Positions 49,719 to 61,239 of a stretch of DNA of 64,000 bases are shown one piece after another. The notes beneath the pieces were generated by a model that saw nothing but the letters and a program-made list of their open reading frames with translations, was not told where the DNA came from and did no database searches. The stretch's first letter is position 1; each line of letters begins with the position of its first letter. This DNA is from Cristatella mucedo (taxonomy: Eukaryota > Bryozoa > Phylactolaemata > Cristatellidae): positions 1,947,001-2,011,000 of the forward strand of contig WPIO01000010.1 in assembly GCA_009760855.2 (NCBI GenBank), given 5' to 3'. The translations under genes were made by a program, and so were the position numbers.

Positions 49719-51559
49719 TGATTTGTAATGTAATGTAATGTATCTCCGTCAGTAACTCCACAAAGTCATAAAGACCATGTGGGTGTTACGCAGGAGAGTT
49801 TTGTTTAGCGCACTCACAGCCTAAGCGGCTTTCGGTACGCATTCGGTGGCCAACAGACTTCGTCTCACGCAACAAAGAGAAAGTGGGAAGCATAGCAGAG
49901 TCAGGAGAGCAGTTGAGGTAGTGAGTAGCATAGAAGTAGCAGTTCAGGACCGCTGAAAAGGATGAGCCATAGTCGGCAGTTGGAGAGTAGATGTCGTTGC
50001 GTAAGAATTGTGTAAGCGAGTTTCACAGTCTAGGACCTGCAGAGCTAAAGCTTCTGTCGCCAACAGACATTCCATTATTTTCAATATGTTCAACTAGCTG
50101 CTTAGCAACAATTTTTTCAAGAATCTTTGATAAGAACGGAAGAAGGGAAACTGGACGATAGTTTGCTAGAACCTCTTTGTCGAATCCTGGCTTTTTGAAA
50201 ATAGGTCTAACGATTGCCGATTTGAAGGACTTGGGGACGACCCCTTTTCCCAAACAAGCATTAAAAATCTTGGTTATGGCAGGGCTAAGTTGGTCTGCCA
50301 GTGAAGACCACAGAGATGAAGGTATAGGGTCTTCAGGAGACGAGCTCTTTTTGCTAGACCTTATTAAGGCACCCACACCACAGGCAGAAACATCGGAGAA
50401 CCTTTTAAGAAAGGTCACAGGTTGAGGAACGGCGATTGCTTTGGTCGGAGGGGGCTTAATGGAGGCACGAATGTGCACAATTTTTTCAGTAAAGAAGGCT
50501 GAAAACTTTTCCGCTGAGCCCTTAATATCTGGGGAGTCAGACCTCACAGCATTTGCCAGTAAATGGTTTACTGTCTTATCAATCTGTTTAGTGTCCGACT
50601 GGCAGGAATTCAGCTTTCTAATGAAAAAAGAAGCCCTGGCTTTTTTAAGCTTTCGGGTGTAAACTCGAAGGAAGTCTTTAAAATTGACTAGGTCTGCCTC
50701 AGACCCCGATTTCTTGAAACGACGTTCCAGCCTGCGCTTAACACGGCGCATGTTAAGGAGTTTTTTGTAAATTGAAAGGAATCTCGACGACTTTGAACAC
50801 GGAGAGAGCGAACGGGAGCATGCTTGTCAAGAGCACTCCTGAGTGTCATGTTCATCGCATCAGTGAGGGTATCGAGGCTGCCGGTCGAGTCTGAATGCAG
50901 ATCAAGAAGGCCTGCATCACACACAGATTTCAAAAACATGTCCATGTCAATGCTTTGTAAGTTACGTCGTTTGGCAAATTCGACATTGCCCTGTACGTAA
51001 GAGGAGCAGGAACAGTAAACGAGACCGAACAATGATCTGAGAGGGTCAGTGGGCACACCACAAAGTCAGTGGGGAGGACATCCTTAGTGATCACGAGATC
51101 TAGAATGTGGCCACCGACGTGGGTGCTATGATTAATGTGTTGGGCCAAACCTAAATTCTTCAGACATTCAAGAAATGAGCGGACCTGGCTGTTGCTAGGG
51201 TTGTCAACGTGAATATTGAAGTCTCCTACAATCAGTAACGGCCTGTCACACACAAATATTTTAGCGAGGAACTCTGAAAACTCCTCGATAAACAAGTTTA
51301 GACAGCCAGGAGGCCGGTATATCGCAACGGTGAGAGGCATTGTCTTTGATGAAGACCTGATAGCAACCGATTCAAACGATGACCCATGCGAGAAACTGCA
51401 CATTTTATAGCCAAACGATTCGCGAACAACAATTGCAACCCCGCCACCAACCTTGTCAGAACGCATGGACTGATAGAATGAGAACCCGGGTGGGGTGGTC
51501 TCGGAAATACAGCTACTGGAACAAGGCGTCATCCAGGTTTCGGTAAACAGATGTGATTT
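49719..51559 (-). mobile_element. LINE family A, internally deleted copy with target-site duplication
   Basis: An antisense element between TGATTT repeats (49719-49724 and 51554-51559). From the right: an APE-type endonuclease frame (50930-51532) preceded by TETWM, with GGGVAIVVRESFG, VAIYRPPGC, VGDFNIHVD, GGHILDLVIT and LSDHCSV; then a linker and the RT start (50023-50751) with RPIFKKPGF, LANYRPVSLLPFLSKILEK. The frame then jumps at about 50067 straight to [13 protein letters not shown], which belongs near the RT C-terminus. The whole catalytic palm (including YADD) is gone. The tail is an ATTAC-type repeat. Confidence 0.92.
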
Positions 51560-51845
51560 TCAGGTGTCTCTGATATTAAGCCTGATATCTAAAATATTAT
51601 TGAAGACAAATGTTACGTAATTCGTCCAGATACCACTGCTGGAACTAGTACTAGACATAAGGCTTCATTGGCTGCTGTTACTACTTCTTCGTCTACTTCA
51701 GAAACTTCTGGTACTTTAGTTCTTCAGTACTTAAGTTCTCCAGGCACCTTTTCAGGTTCTTCAGGCACCTCTTCAACCTCTTAAGGGAGTTCTCCTGTTC
51801 CATCTGATTAAGTTCCACAATAAAAAAATTAATATTATAGAATGA
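51554..51845 (+). pseudogene. Continuation of broken frame; Ser/Thr-rich end and A-rich junction
   Basis: After the LINE, a frame interrupted by TAA resumes, encoding TTAGTSTRHKASLAA and then a Ser/Thr/Gly-rich end (SETSGTLVLQ, SGSSGTSSTS). It is followed by AATAAAAAAATTAATATTAT and a new ATG at 51843. The layout looks like two adjacent genes with an A-rich junction. Confidence 0.4.
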
Positions 51846-52495
51846 ATGCAATTACAATCAAAACCCGGTGTCTTGATAGCCTTTCAGAAGTCAAGGATAG
51901 CAATACTCCAACTTCAAAATCTATACTTTCCCAATGGGTAAAATAGAAGACATTCGAAATTCCTTACTAGAATCAAAGAGACTTGTCCTTGAATACAAAG
52001 CCATCAAAATAATATCTAATGATGCGTTAATCACAAATATTGTTTTACAACAGTCAAAGATGGTAGCATATTTTCAGAGTTATTGAGACTTAGAAATAAC
52101 TACTATACATGAAATACAAATCCACTGCATATTCTAAAAATATTCAAAAAAGTTAAAGACATAGCAATGGCAGTCGGAAATGGATTTTAATCAATTTATT
52201 TAACTGATCCAAAGAAATTCATTCAGGAAAAAAGTTGATTGTTAAGTACAAATATCTGAAAGTTTCAATTGTTTCCATGGAAATGACTATAAATTTTGGT
52301 AGAATGCAACTCCTTTTGCAAACCCTGTTTCAATACAATCATCTAGGCTAGGTGTAAAAAGTCCTTTTGTAGAACATAACTTTGGACAACTAATTGTAAG
52401 CTTAATGAATTTTATATTGTAAGGTCAACAAGTAATTGCCTTACTGGAATTGAATTAGCAATGCTAAAGTTTATAAAAAAAACTAGCTAGAAGTT
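51843..52495 (+). pseudogene. Second broken coding-like segment on the + strand
   Basis: From ATG 51843 a short frame (CLDSLSEVKDSNTPTSKS) is followed in a shifted frame by IRNSLLESKRLVLEYKAIK, then other short open blocks, with several stops. AT-rich. No family recognised. Confidence 0.35.
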
Positions 52496-52554
52496 GCGCG
52501 TTCTTAGCGATTCCAAAGTAGATAGGAGAATCCAAAAATAGAGGGTAGCATCTT

Positions 52555-52828
52555 CTTAGCAACGACAACTACTCTCCAACTGCCGACTATTGCACATCTT
52601 TTTCAGCGGTCCTGAACTGCTACTTCTATGCTACTCACTACCTCAACTGCTCTCCTGACTCTGCTATGCTTCCCACTTTCTCTTTGTTGCGTGAGACGAA
52701 GTCTGCTGGCCACCGAATGCGTACCAAAAGCCGCTTAGGCTGTGAGTGCGCTATACAAAACTCTCCTGTGTAACACCCACATGGTCTTTATGACTTTGTG
52801 GAGTTACTGACGGAGATACATTACATTT
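52555..52828 (+). mobile_element. LINE family A, 3' end
   Basis: Sense 3' non-coding end: CAGCGGTCCTGAACTGCTAC, CTCTTTGTTGCGTGAGACGA, CGAATGCGTACCAAAAGCCG, AACACCCACATGGTCTTTAT, ending ATTACATT. It sits between the + and - coding-like halves of the AT-rich island. Confidence 0.9.
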
Positions 52829-52831
52829 TGG

Positions 52832-53470
52832 GTAAGAAAAGGGATGATAGTAGTTTGTAACTATTACTAATTTGTCATCTTTTATGTTAACTTCAACCTT
52901 TGATGTTATCACCTGATAGAATACTTGGATTTGCTTATTAACTATGTAAGTAGAATTTATTCTTTGATAAATATTATCTAAACTTCTAACAATCATCAAT
53001 ATTATTTCTTTTATTTAGCTCGGCAGAATCAGTGTCTGCAATTTTCATCCTTACTTTTGAGTAAGATGGTTTTTTTATCTTGTTATCAGATACCCTATAT
53101 GAAGAATTATAATTATTTAGTCCTACATTGATTACTTTTGGGGTACTTAAATCACCTAAAATTTGCTAAAATTAAGCCAATAGACACTGTTGTAACAATC
53201 TCTTGTTGCATTAGATCCATCAAGTAGTCCTGCGATTCCGAAGTCGAATACGATCTTCGGAGTGATTTCTTTAGGATTCTCATATTTATTGGTTTTTTGT
53301 TTTGATCGTAAAGAACACTTTGATTTTTCGAAAAGTCCAACCTCACTCCAATAGCTGACATAACAAATGTAGGAAAACATGAAAAGTTATTAGAGCTCAG
53401 AATAACTGTCAAATTACCAGACCAATTGATGAAGATGAAAAAAAGAGATGCAGATATGGAGTTTGAAGGG
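52832..53470 (-). pseudogene. Broken coding-like segment on the - strand
   Basis: Minus-strand frames at 53152-53412 (SAIGVRLDFSKNQSVLYDQN, SLRRSYSTSESQDYLMDLM) and 52751-52999 (RSLDNIYQRINSTYIVNKQI, SKVEVNIKDDKL) are protein-like, AT-rich and separated by stops. No LINE similarity. The product is unknown. Confidence 0.4.
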
Positions 53471-53559
53471 GCATAGAGTAATTAGAACAATGCTAATGAA
53501 AGACCAGCCAGTTGGACTTTTTGTAAATGACGTTTGAAGTTTTAGCACAGAAGAACTAG

Positions 53560-53734
53560 AGCCGTGATGGCACACTAGGTAAGGCGGTTGCTTTCCACGA
53601 CCTCGGTCCCAAGGTCGTGGGCTCTAATCCTTAGGAGGGCGATCCATTATGGCCTCAGCAAGCGGTGGGGATAGCCATAAAGGCTCTTCTATAGCCATAT
53701 ATCAGAGGCTGTTACATCAGCTAGTATTTCTTTG
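53560..53734 (+). mobile_element. SINE family 1 copy inside the AT-rich island
   Basis: A complete sense copy: GCCGTGATGGCACACTAGG (A box), CCAAGGTCGTGGGCTCTAAT, GATAGCCATAAAGGCTCTTC, ending TACATCAGCTAGTATT. Confidence 0.85.
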
Positions 53735-53754
53735 TACAAGTGATAAAACAGGAG

Positions 53755-54430
53755 CAGTTGCATTAAGGTTCAATGTCGTAAGAATTTTTTATGATATCTT
53801 CAAATTCTTCCATTATTAAGACATCTGACAAAGCATCTGTTATTCTTGAGATAGCTTTTTAATCAGATTCGAAAGTTTATTGCTTACGTTTATCAAACTC
53901 AGCAAGAACATCATCAATCGTTAAAAACACAGTGGAAATACTTGAAAGTATTGGAACTACCTGAGATAAATCAGGAACAGTGAATATATAAGAACTTGAG
54001 ATTGTAACACCCATGGCTAGAACTATATTTAAAAATTTCGTAGGATATCTTATTCTTGTTGGTTAATCAGGAAAGACCTTACTTTAGAATTATATGCTAC
54101 GACTTCTTTGTATCAATTATTAGAATAATTTTTTCAAAGTTCAGCAATACTCTATGAAAATAAAATTATATAACTTCATAAATAATGAAGCAATATTTTA
54201 CCTTGGTCTTTTACCTTAGTCTTTTCCTCCACATTACTTCCGTGATACTTGCACAAAGAATCTTTCTATGGAGCAATATAAGACTCATAAAAAGTTGCTA
54301 ATCTTAGGATAGAATTTAGAATATCTGCTGGAATGTCTGGTTTTTTCTAAACGATTAAATAAATACTAGTAATTAATTTCTTTAGACTCAGGAAAAATTA
54401 TTATAAAATGAGTATTCTTAATGCGCTCCA
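53755..54430 (-). pseudogene. Broken coding-like segment on the - strand
   Basis: Minus-strand blocks around 53790-54060 read smoothly for about 70 codons (AMGVTISSSYIFTVPDLSQV, STVFLTIDDVLAEFDKRK) before in-frame stops. Likely part of the same decayed insertion. No family recognised. Confidence 0.35.
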
Positions 54431-54441
54431 TAAGTTAGTTA

Positions 54442-54609
54442 GTCACTAGCTGATTTAACAGCCTCTTTTGTATAGCGGCAGAAGAACCTCTACGGCAACA
54501 ACCACCGCTTGCAATGGCAATAAAGGATCGTCCAGCGCAGGATTCGAGCCCGCGACCTCAGGACCGAGGTCGTGAAATGCAACCATTTTACCTAGTGTGC
54601 CATCACGGT
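54442..54609 (-). mobile_element. SINE family 1 copy inside the AT-rich island
   Basis: Complete antisense copy: TAGCTGATTTAACAGCCTC, GTATAGCGGCAGAAGAACC, GATTCGAGCCCGCGACCTCA, TTTTACCTAGTGTGCCATCA. Confidence 0.88.
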
Positions 54610-54614
54610 TCACC

Positions 54615-55785
54615 AAGTTGATTATTCATCTTTTATATAGAGGGAAAATTATTGTTTAATATAATGATTGGTGAGCAGAAACCAACTGGCAAAAAATAAA
54701 TCAGGAAATAAATATATTACTTAATAAGTAAAGTTGGTTTAGTAAATATCCCTATAGCAAAACCATTGAGATTGTATCTGTTTCTTCTCTTATCGTCTCA
54801 GGATTATATTCTTCTTCATGTCTTTTTTTTACCTATATTTACTCTTACTTTCGTTTTTTTCATCAATTATTTGCAAGAGGAAAGAGATAACTGAAGATAT
54901 AGCTCTTAAAAAGCACGTTTATAATTTTTAGAAAAGTAACCGTTTGGGATATAGAATTTACAGTATCTGGAAAAAACATTGTCAACCAATATTTCAGGAA
55001 GTAAATCCTTACATACATTTAAAGTTATTGGCCATTGACGGTAAGTACTTTGGCTGATAAATTTCTGATCCATTTCTTTTTATAATATATAAATTGCTTG
55101 TTCCATATGATTTTGGTTAGGTAAACATATTAAAAAATCAAACGTTTCACTGATTATTCTCAAGCGTAAAGTGCCTAAAAGCTTCTTAGCAATGGCATTA
55201 ATATACGCCATATAGCAAGTGGCTGTATTTACTTACAATTAAATCAATAACTTCTGTAGAAATATCAAAGTATTTATTTTTCAGAAAGTTAGTAGCATCC
55301 AGCACTGTTTCAGGTCAACGCATCAGAGTTCTAGTTTTCTGTGATTTATCCGTGCTTGTACATAAATTATATTTTTCTTTCAGTTATTGCTCATGAAAAC
55401 TATGTCTTAGCTTTTAATCTGTAGAAGGGTTACACATAAAAAATTCATTATAATGCAATCACTTCTCAAATAATATGCTTATCTCTTTAAATATTGAATC
55501 CTGTATCGTTTCCTTTAGGTTATCTCTGTGTTGCTTTAATGTAGGATTATAAAACCGAAGCATTTCACCATACAATCTTAACCTAATAACATAAATGTTG
55601 ATATTCTCTCCATCATTTCTTTAAGCAACTTTAGGATTTTATTTATTTTCAACGAAAAAGTAAACAAAGATCTGAAACGAATCTCCTCCAACCACTCCAA
55701 AAACTTAATATCGCTGAAATTACTTTCGGAATTCATGATTTTTATAAGTAAAAAGACTTTTGTTCAGTAAAGAAATTAATATAAA
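54615..55785 (-). pseudogene. Longest broken coding-like segment on the - strand
   Basis: Reading from 55735 leftward, a frame beginning MNSESNFSDIKFLEWLEEI gives way to others that stay protein-like for most of about 1 kb, for example FLKNKYFDISTEVIDLIVSK and ILVDNVFSRYCKFYIPNGYF. It is broken by single TAA or TGA codons and a few frame changes. Size, AT-richness and the neighbouring broken genes suggest a large foreign protein, possibly a viral replicase. That is inference; no catalytic motif was identified. Confidence 0.4.
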
Positions 55786-56199
55786 AATGCGCGTAAGAAA
55801 ATTTGAATGCTGCTATAAGAACACGCAAGGCATTTAAATGCACTTAATGATAACTCAACTGAGAAAAGAGAAAGTTAGTAAATAGAGCTGTTTAAAGACA
55901 TAAATGGAGTAGCATTTGTTTTTGGGATATCGTTGGGGTGACACTCGACACAAGAACGGAGACCGAAAGTCGACGATTTCAGAAGGCAAACCCTACGATG
56001 TGTATGCATGTACTACTTACTTAGACCGACATTACATTCTATTACGCTACGTTACATCTATCCTATCTGCTTTAGCTTTCCATATCAGTCACTGCAGCTC
56101 TGATTGGTACAATGACATGGTTACAGGCCGAGAGGTGCAGGATGTACCATGAAGCAGCAGTGCTCTGCTGCTTCAAGAATAAACCTGTTGCCCTGGGTC

Positions 56200-56720
56200 A
56201 CCTATTGCTGCTCCGCAAATCGAGGTGAGGTCGCTCGGTGCAGCGAGGCGAAATGGCTGTGCAGTGGAGTCTGCCGCCAGTTAGCTCTAAAACCTAAGCG
56301 AAACTTACGCTCTAAGCTTAAAGCTTCGATGGACGAGTTTAGCCGGTTAGCCGTCAATTGTTCAAGAATCTTTGATAACATTGGCAGGTGGGAGACTGAA
56401 TGGATGTTTCGCAGATTCTCATTGACTAGTGTTGATTTCGTAATGAGAAGCCTACGAACAGTCTTTTTGAAGGAGTCGCGACCAAGACCTGAGGCTAAGG
56501 ACACTGTGATTAGCTTAGTTATGCCGCAGTTTAGGCGCAAATCCATGCATTTCGGAAGAGGAATGGTTGGTTAGGAGGTCTAGAGACCTTCTAGTAGTCT
56601 TCTAAACTTTGGGAATCAACTTCGAGATCAACTTCGAGATGAAGCCACGAGGATTACGTTGAGGTACGGCCAGAACGTGGGAGGATTTTAGTAAAGATGC
56701 TACCTGGGGGATTGACACTT
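56200..56720 (-). pseudogene. Degenerate LINE reverse transcriptase fragment
   Basis: The minus frame 56202-56546 encodes KKTVRRLLITKSTLVNENLR, then SHLPMLSKILEQLTANRLNS, the N-terminal RT region (RPxxNLPFLSKILEK in intact copies). Upstream pieces (SALVIRKSV, FTKILP) are shifted. Old copy. Confidence 0.7.
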
Positions 56721-56879
56721 TTTCTGATTACGAGGGCAGAGAAACGATCCACTAGATCGCCAAATGACCAATAAGTAACGTGCTGGCAAAGATGCGAAAC
56801 AGTGGATGGTTGAGTTGTGCATCGGGGATTCTACAGTATTTCAAGAAAAGCTCGGACATAATCGTGTCACGTGCCGGTT

Positions 56880-57900
56880 AATAATAATAATAATAATAAT
56901 AAGAAGAAGAAGAATGAACTTAATAAAGCGCCCTCAGATAACTCAATCTCTTTCTAGGCGCTTTGCATTTGCTGCAAAGGGAAACGCAACTGAATGGTGA
57001 GTAATATCCTGCTTGATAAACAAACAAAATGAATAACATGGTTAGAGGTGACATGCACGTGTGGTCAGCATGCAAATATGGTTAGTGGCAGCATGCACAG
57101 TGTCAGCACGCATAAGCACATGAAGGACGAATCACAGGGACCCACTAAATGCTGTAATGAATAGGTGTGTTTTCAAGCTCTTTTTAAATATGGTCAAGTC
57201 AGGGGATGTTCTGACGCAAGTCGGGAGGGAGTTCCAGGCTTTGAAAGCATACGAACGAAATGCACGGTCAATGATTTGAGGTTTGTACGAGGTATTGGTA
57301 GACTGTTGGATTCTAAAAAGTGGATGGTACGATGCTTAGCCGGGTGGGGAGTAGATCCAACAGGTAGGCTGGAGCCAAAGAATGAATGGGCCTAAAAGTG
57401 AGCGACAAAACCTTGAAGTCGATTCGTTGCTTGACTGGTAGCCAGTGCACGTTGACGAGAAGTGGTGTGATGTGACAACTGCAACGCTCACGACAGACAA
57501 GCCTAGCCACAGAGTTTTGCACCAGCTGTAAGTGCTAGATTGCACATACCGGTAGGCCAGCAAGCAGTGAGTTATAGAAGACAGGATGTCACAAATGCAT
57601 GGAACAACTTAGATGTGGTATCCTTTTCTAAACAAGCCCGAATTTTAGCAATTGTGTGTAGATGAAAGTAGGCAGACTTGATTGCTGAGCTGATGTGGTC
57701 GTCGTCTAACGGAAGGTCACCTTGGAGCATGACACCCAGATTTTGTGCAGATTCAACAGGAGATATGCTGGCAGAGCCAATTTTGAGCGTCAGTCCTTTC
57801 AAGTTCTGAACCACGCTTGGTTTTTCCATACCTAATAGGTTGGTTTCATCATCATTCAATTTAAGAAAGTTTGCCGCCATCCACGTGCGGATGTCATTGC
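56880..57900 (-). mobile_element. LINE family B, RT C-terminus and tail
   Basis: Antisense copy starting with its AAT/AAG repeat tail at 56880. The frame 57572-58030 encodes DIRTWMAANFLKLNDDETNL, LTLKIGSASISPVESAQNLG, SAYFHLHTIAKIRACLEKDT. The next frame (57313-57522) encodes VARLVCRERCSCHITPLLV and PAYLLDLLPTR. 5' end truncated at about 57900. Confidence 0.88.
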
Positions 57901-58055
57901 TACAATTATTGGTACGAATTTCCCAAAGCTGTATTTGCGAAATGGGTTCAATTCTGTTGTCGCATTTTAAAAGTGGTGCACTATAAGACCAATTTAAAAT
58001 TAGAGCACAACGAATATAGTTTCTGGGCATTTTCTTACTGGATAGTAGTGGATTA

Positions 58056-58706
58056 AGGCACAGGCGTGGGTTTAGCTAGGCTGCCAAAGAAAGCTATTAG
58101 GCCACTGCCGAAGACTATGAATACGGCTGCAAGGCTGGCCTTCAAGTCCCAGTGGTTTGAGCACGTGTCTCCTTTGCTAAAAGAGCTAGGATGGATGCCG
58201 GTTGAGCAACGGATACAGAGCAAAGTTCTTACGCTGACCCACAAGACCCGCCACGGCTTGGCTCCTTCGTACCTTGCTGAGCTGCTGCATCTGTTTCAGC
58301 CTCGTCGCACCCTCAGGTCCTGTGTGAAAAATAAATTAGCTGCTCCTTTCATCCGCTTAAAGACCTTTGGCGACAGAAGCTTTTGGTCTGCAGGTGCTAG
58401 ACTGTATAACTCGCTTCCACGATTCTTACGCAACGACAACTAGTCTCCTGCTGCCCACTATGGCGCATCATTTCTAGCGGTCCTGAGCTGCTACTCCTAT
58501 GCTACTGACCACCTCAACTGCTCTCCTGACTCTGCTATGCTTCTCACTTTCTCTTTGTTGCATGAGACGAAGTCTGTTGGCTACCGAATGCGTACCGAAA
58601 GCCGCGTAGGTTGTGAGTGCGCTATAAAAAACTCTCCAGCGTGACACCCATGTGGTCTTTATGACTTTGTGGAGTTACAGACGGAGATACATTATATTAC
58701 ATTATG
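58056..58706 (+). mobile_element. LINE family A, RT C-terminus and 3' end
   Basis: Sense copy. The frame 58066-58443 encodes [59 protein letters not shown], equivalent to the C-terminus at 35933-36760. The 3' end follows with CACTTTCTCTTTGTTGC and an ATTA-type tail at 58690-58706. Confidence 0.9.
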
Positions 58707-58709
58707 GCA

Positions 58710-59830
58710 GTTAATTGCAACACACCGCATGAGAATGACATCTAAAACTATAGTGAAATTATGTTATTTAACTTTGAGTGAAGAGTAGAGGAATACTCAC
58801 TGACAATTAGAGAGTCTAAGATACCATTTCTTGCCATTTTGCAACGGATTAAAGTGAAGTGCTGTGGATTGCGGTATCGGACTGGGCCACTGTAGTTAAT
58901 TGCAGTAATGTTCTTAGAAATCACATTAAAAGTGGCGTGAAACTATGCGGATTCACTTTAAACCGAGTTTAGTATCATGCACAATCTAAATTGTTGCATT
59001 TCGTGGCAGATTTCGTATCGATTTTAGTGGATTTTGGTATTGGCCCAACCCTTTTAGACGATTGCAACGTCGTTTTTACAAGTAACGTCTGCTGCCATTT
59101 ATACAGGTGCTAGCCTTTATCGAGGCCCTACTTACACTACGAGCGCTGTACAGGCGGGTCCGAGATCTATTACTCGCCGCTGGCAGTGTAGTTGAGCGAA
59201 TGGCTCAGTCGGCAGCTGTGGAAGGTGCTTGTGACAGGTGCTCTGCCCAGGCCGAGTCCTGTGGGCTTACGAGGGGCTGGCAAGAAATTCAGCAGTAGAT
59301 GTACGCACTGTAGCAGTAGATGCTGCTTTCGCAGGCACATGATATCGCGTTGTAGAATGAGATACGAACCTCCCCCTCCCCCCCCGTTAACGGTTGCTAC
59401 CGACCACGTTTAGTGTTAATACCTATATAGTCTGGTTATCAGCCTAAGCGGAGTATCGACTGATGTTGGTTATCCTTTTTCATTCTTAGAGCTCCCGTGG
59501 AGTGAATGAGACAGCACGACTTAATGCTAAAGTGAATACTATTGCAATGCGGCCTCTCGGTAATACGACGAGGTCAATGGTGAACCTTAGTTACAATTAG
59601 ATTTTCTAATCTGGTGAATCGAAGACGTCAGAAGATGAGATGCAATGGCGTCTGCCTCATCCCGGTGGTGGCAAAGCTTATTTAGAACGACCTTTGGCAC
59701 TGTTTGTGTGCACTTGCTCCCCTGAGATTTATGTTCACCAGTCGTCTGTCTCCAGAAACTCTTTTGTGAAGGAGTTAAACCTCCGACATCAGGTCGGCGT
59801 GTCCGCGACTTACAGAGACATTTCGCGTTA
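58710..59830. other. No gene seen
   Basis: Short frames only (59107-59413, 59640-59906). An 8-nt C-run lies at about 59377-59386. Nothing recognised. Confidence 0.4.
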
Positions 59831-59834
59831 TGTA

Positions 59835-60400
59835 ATGCAATCTAACTCAGTCGGTAACTTCACAAAACCACAAGGAGCGGGTTTTAAGCAAAAGAGCTTT
59901 CTATAGAGCACACAAAGCTCAAGCCGCTTTCGGTAAGCAAACAGTTGCTAACAAATTTCATCTCACGAAACAAAGAGGAAGTGAGAAGCATAGCTGAGTC
60001 AGGTAGGCCGTCGAGGTAGTGAGTACCGTGGAAGTAGCAGCTCAGGACGGCTGGTTGATGTGTCCTACAGCGGTCATCAGTAGAATAGGGTAACAACTGT
60101 GCAAGTGAGTTCAATAGCCTGGGACCTGTAGAGAAAAATACGCCAATTTCGCCGAGTCTCTTGAAGCGTAGGAACGGAACTGCGACGCATTTTAACAGAG
60201 GACCTGATTATACAAAGAGACTGAAACTAATGCAGCAGCTGAGGTAGGTATGTAGGAGCCGAGCGATAGCGGGCCTTGTGGGTCAGACAGAATAGGAACA
60301 TCGCTTTGGATCCGTTGATTGATTGCATATATCGCCGCTCCTTCAGCCAAGGAGAAGCGTGATCGAATCTCTGGGATTTATTGACTAGCCTTGCAGCGCA
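59835..60400 (-). mobile_element. LINE family A, diverged 3' end
   Basis: Antisense and strongly diverged: CAGTCGGTAACTTCACAAAA, CGCTTTCGGTAAGC, ATCTCACGAAACAAAGAGG, GGGCCTTGTGGGTCAG. It continues beyond SINE insertions at 61240-62300. Confidence 0.7.
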
Positions 60401-60411
60401 GCTACTAGAAA

Positions 60412-60585
60412 CAATGTTAGCCGATTTAAAATTCCTATTTCTATAGCGGCAGAAGAGCCATTTATCGGCCAGAACCGCCGCTTGCAGTTGGCAATAAAGT
60501 GTCTCCTAACTGCAGGATTCGAACCCACGAGTTCGGTCGTGAAGGGCGAGCGTCTTACTTTCTGGGCTGCTATCACGGCCCAGAA
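60412..60585 (-). mobile_element. SINE family 1 copy
   Basis: Antisense: GTTAGCCGATTTAAAATTCC, TATAGCGGCAGAAGAGCC, GATTCGAACCCACGAGTTCG, CTGGGCTGCTATCACGGCC. Confidence 0.8.
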
Positions 60586-60644
60586 CTACTGATAATAAAC
60601 AAGGGATCGTTAGTACTTTTTCGCCGAGTGTAGGTTACCTCCTG

Positions 60645-60765
60645 GACTATCGCTGCCCAGTAAGGCTATCACAACCGCTTGCAGAGAACGATAAAGGATC
60701 GCCCACTGCAGGACTCGAACCTAAGAGCGAGCACCTTACCCCTGGGCTAACTTCCAGGCGATGAG
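60645..60765 (-). mobile_element. SINE family 1, partial
   Basis: It retains AACGATAAAGGATCGCCCAC, AGGACTCGAACCTAAG and GCACCTTACCCCTGGGCTAA. The 3' end is lost. Confidence 0.65.
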
Positions 60766-61067
60766 CCTATGTACTAGCTCTCTTGAAATATTACGATAAT
60801 GCTAATCTTTGCAGAAAGTTCCATTCATTAGCTTTTACGACATAGTGATTCAGCACTTCCACATACAAGGGCTCGCGGAGAACACTGTTAAACGCACCAG
60901 TTAGAATAGCAATGATGTAACCACAGAGACCGGTACTTGTGCACTTTGACCCACAAAAGAAAAAGTGTCCACAGGACAGCGAAATTAGCGAAGATGAGTC
61001 GTCGTATTGCAGAAAGCATGGAATCGATAAGCAGTTAATTCTTAAATAAAAAATAATTAATTTAAAG

Positions 61068-61233
61068 TTGTGCTGATTTAAGAATCTCATTTATGTAGCG
61101 GCAGAAGAGCCTTCGTGGCTGTAACCACTGCTTGCAGCGAAAATACATGATTGCCCACAGCCGCACTTGAACCTACGACGTGCGTCGTTAAAAGTAAGCA
61201 CCTCGCCTCCTGGGTGAAGACCCACGGGCCACG
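61068..61233 (-). mobile_element. SINE family 1 copy
   Basis: Antisense, diverged: GCTGATTTAAGAATCTC, GTAGCGGCAGAAGAGCC, GCACTTGAACCTACGACG, CTGGGTGAAGACCCACGGG. Confidence 0.75.
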
Positions 61234-61239
61234 TTAATC

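Noticed and set aside
53152..55785. Assigning the minus-strand broken frames to a named virus family
   Set aside because: No catalytic motif could be identified by eye, so any family name would be a guess.
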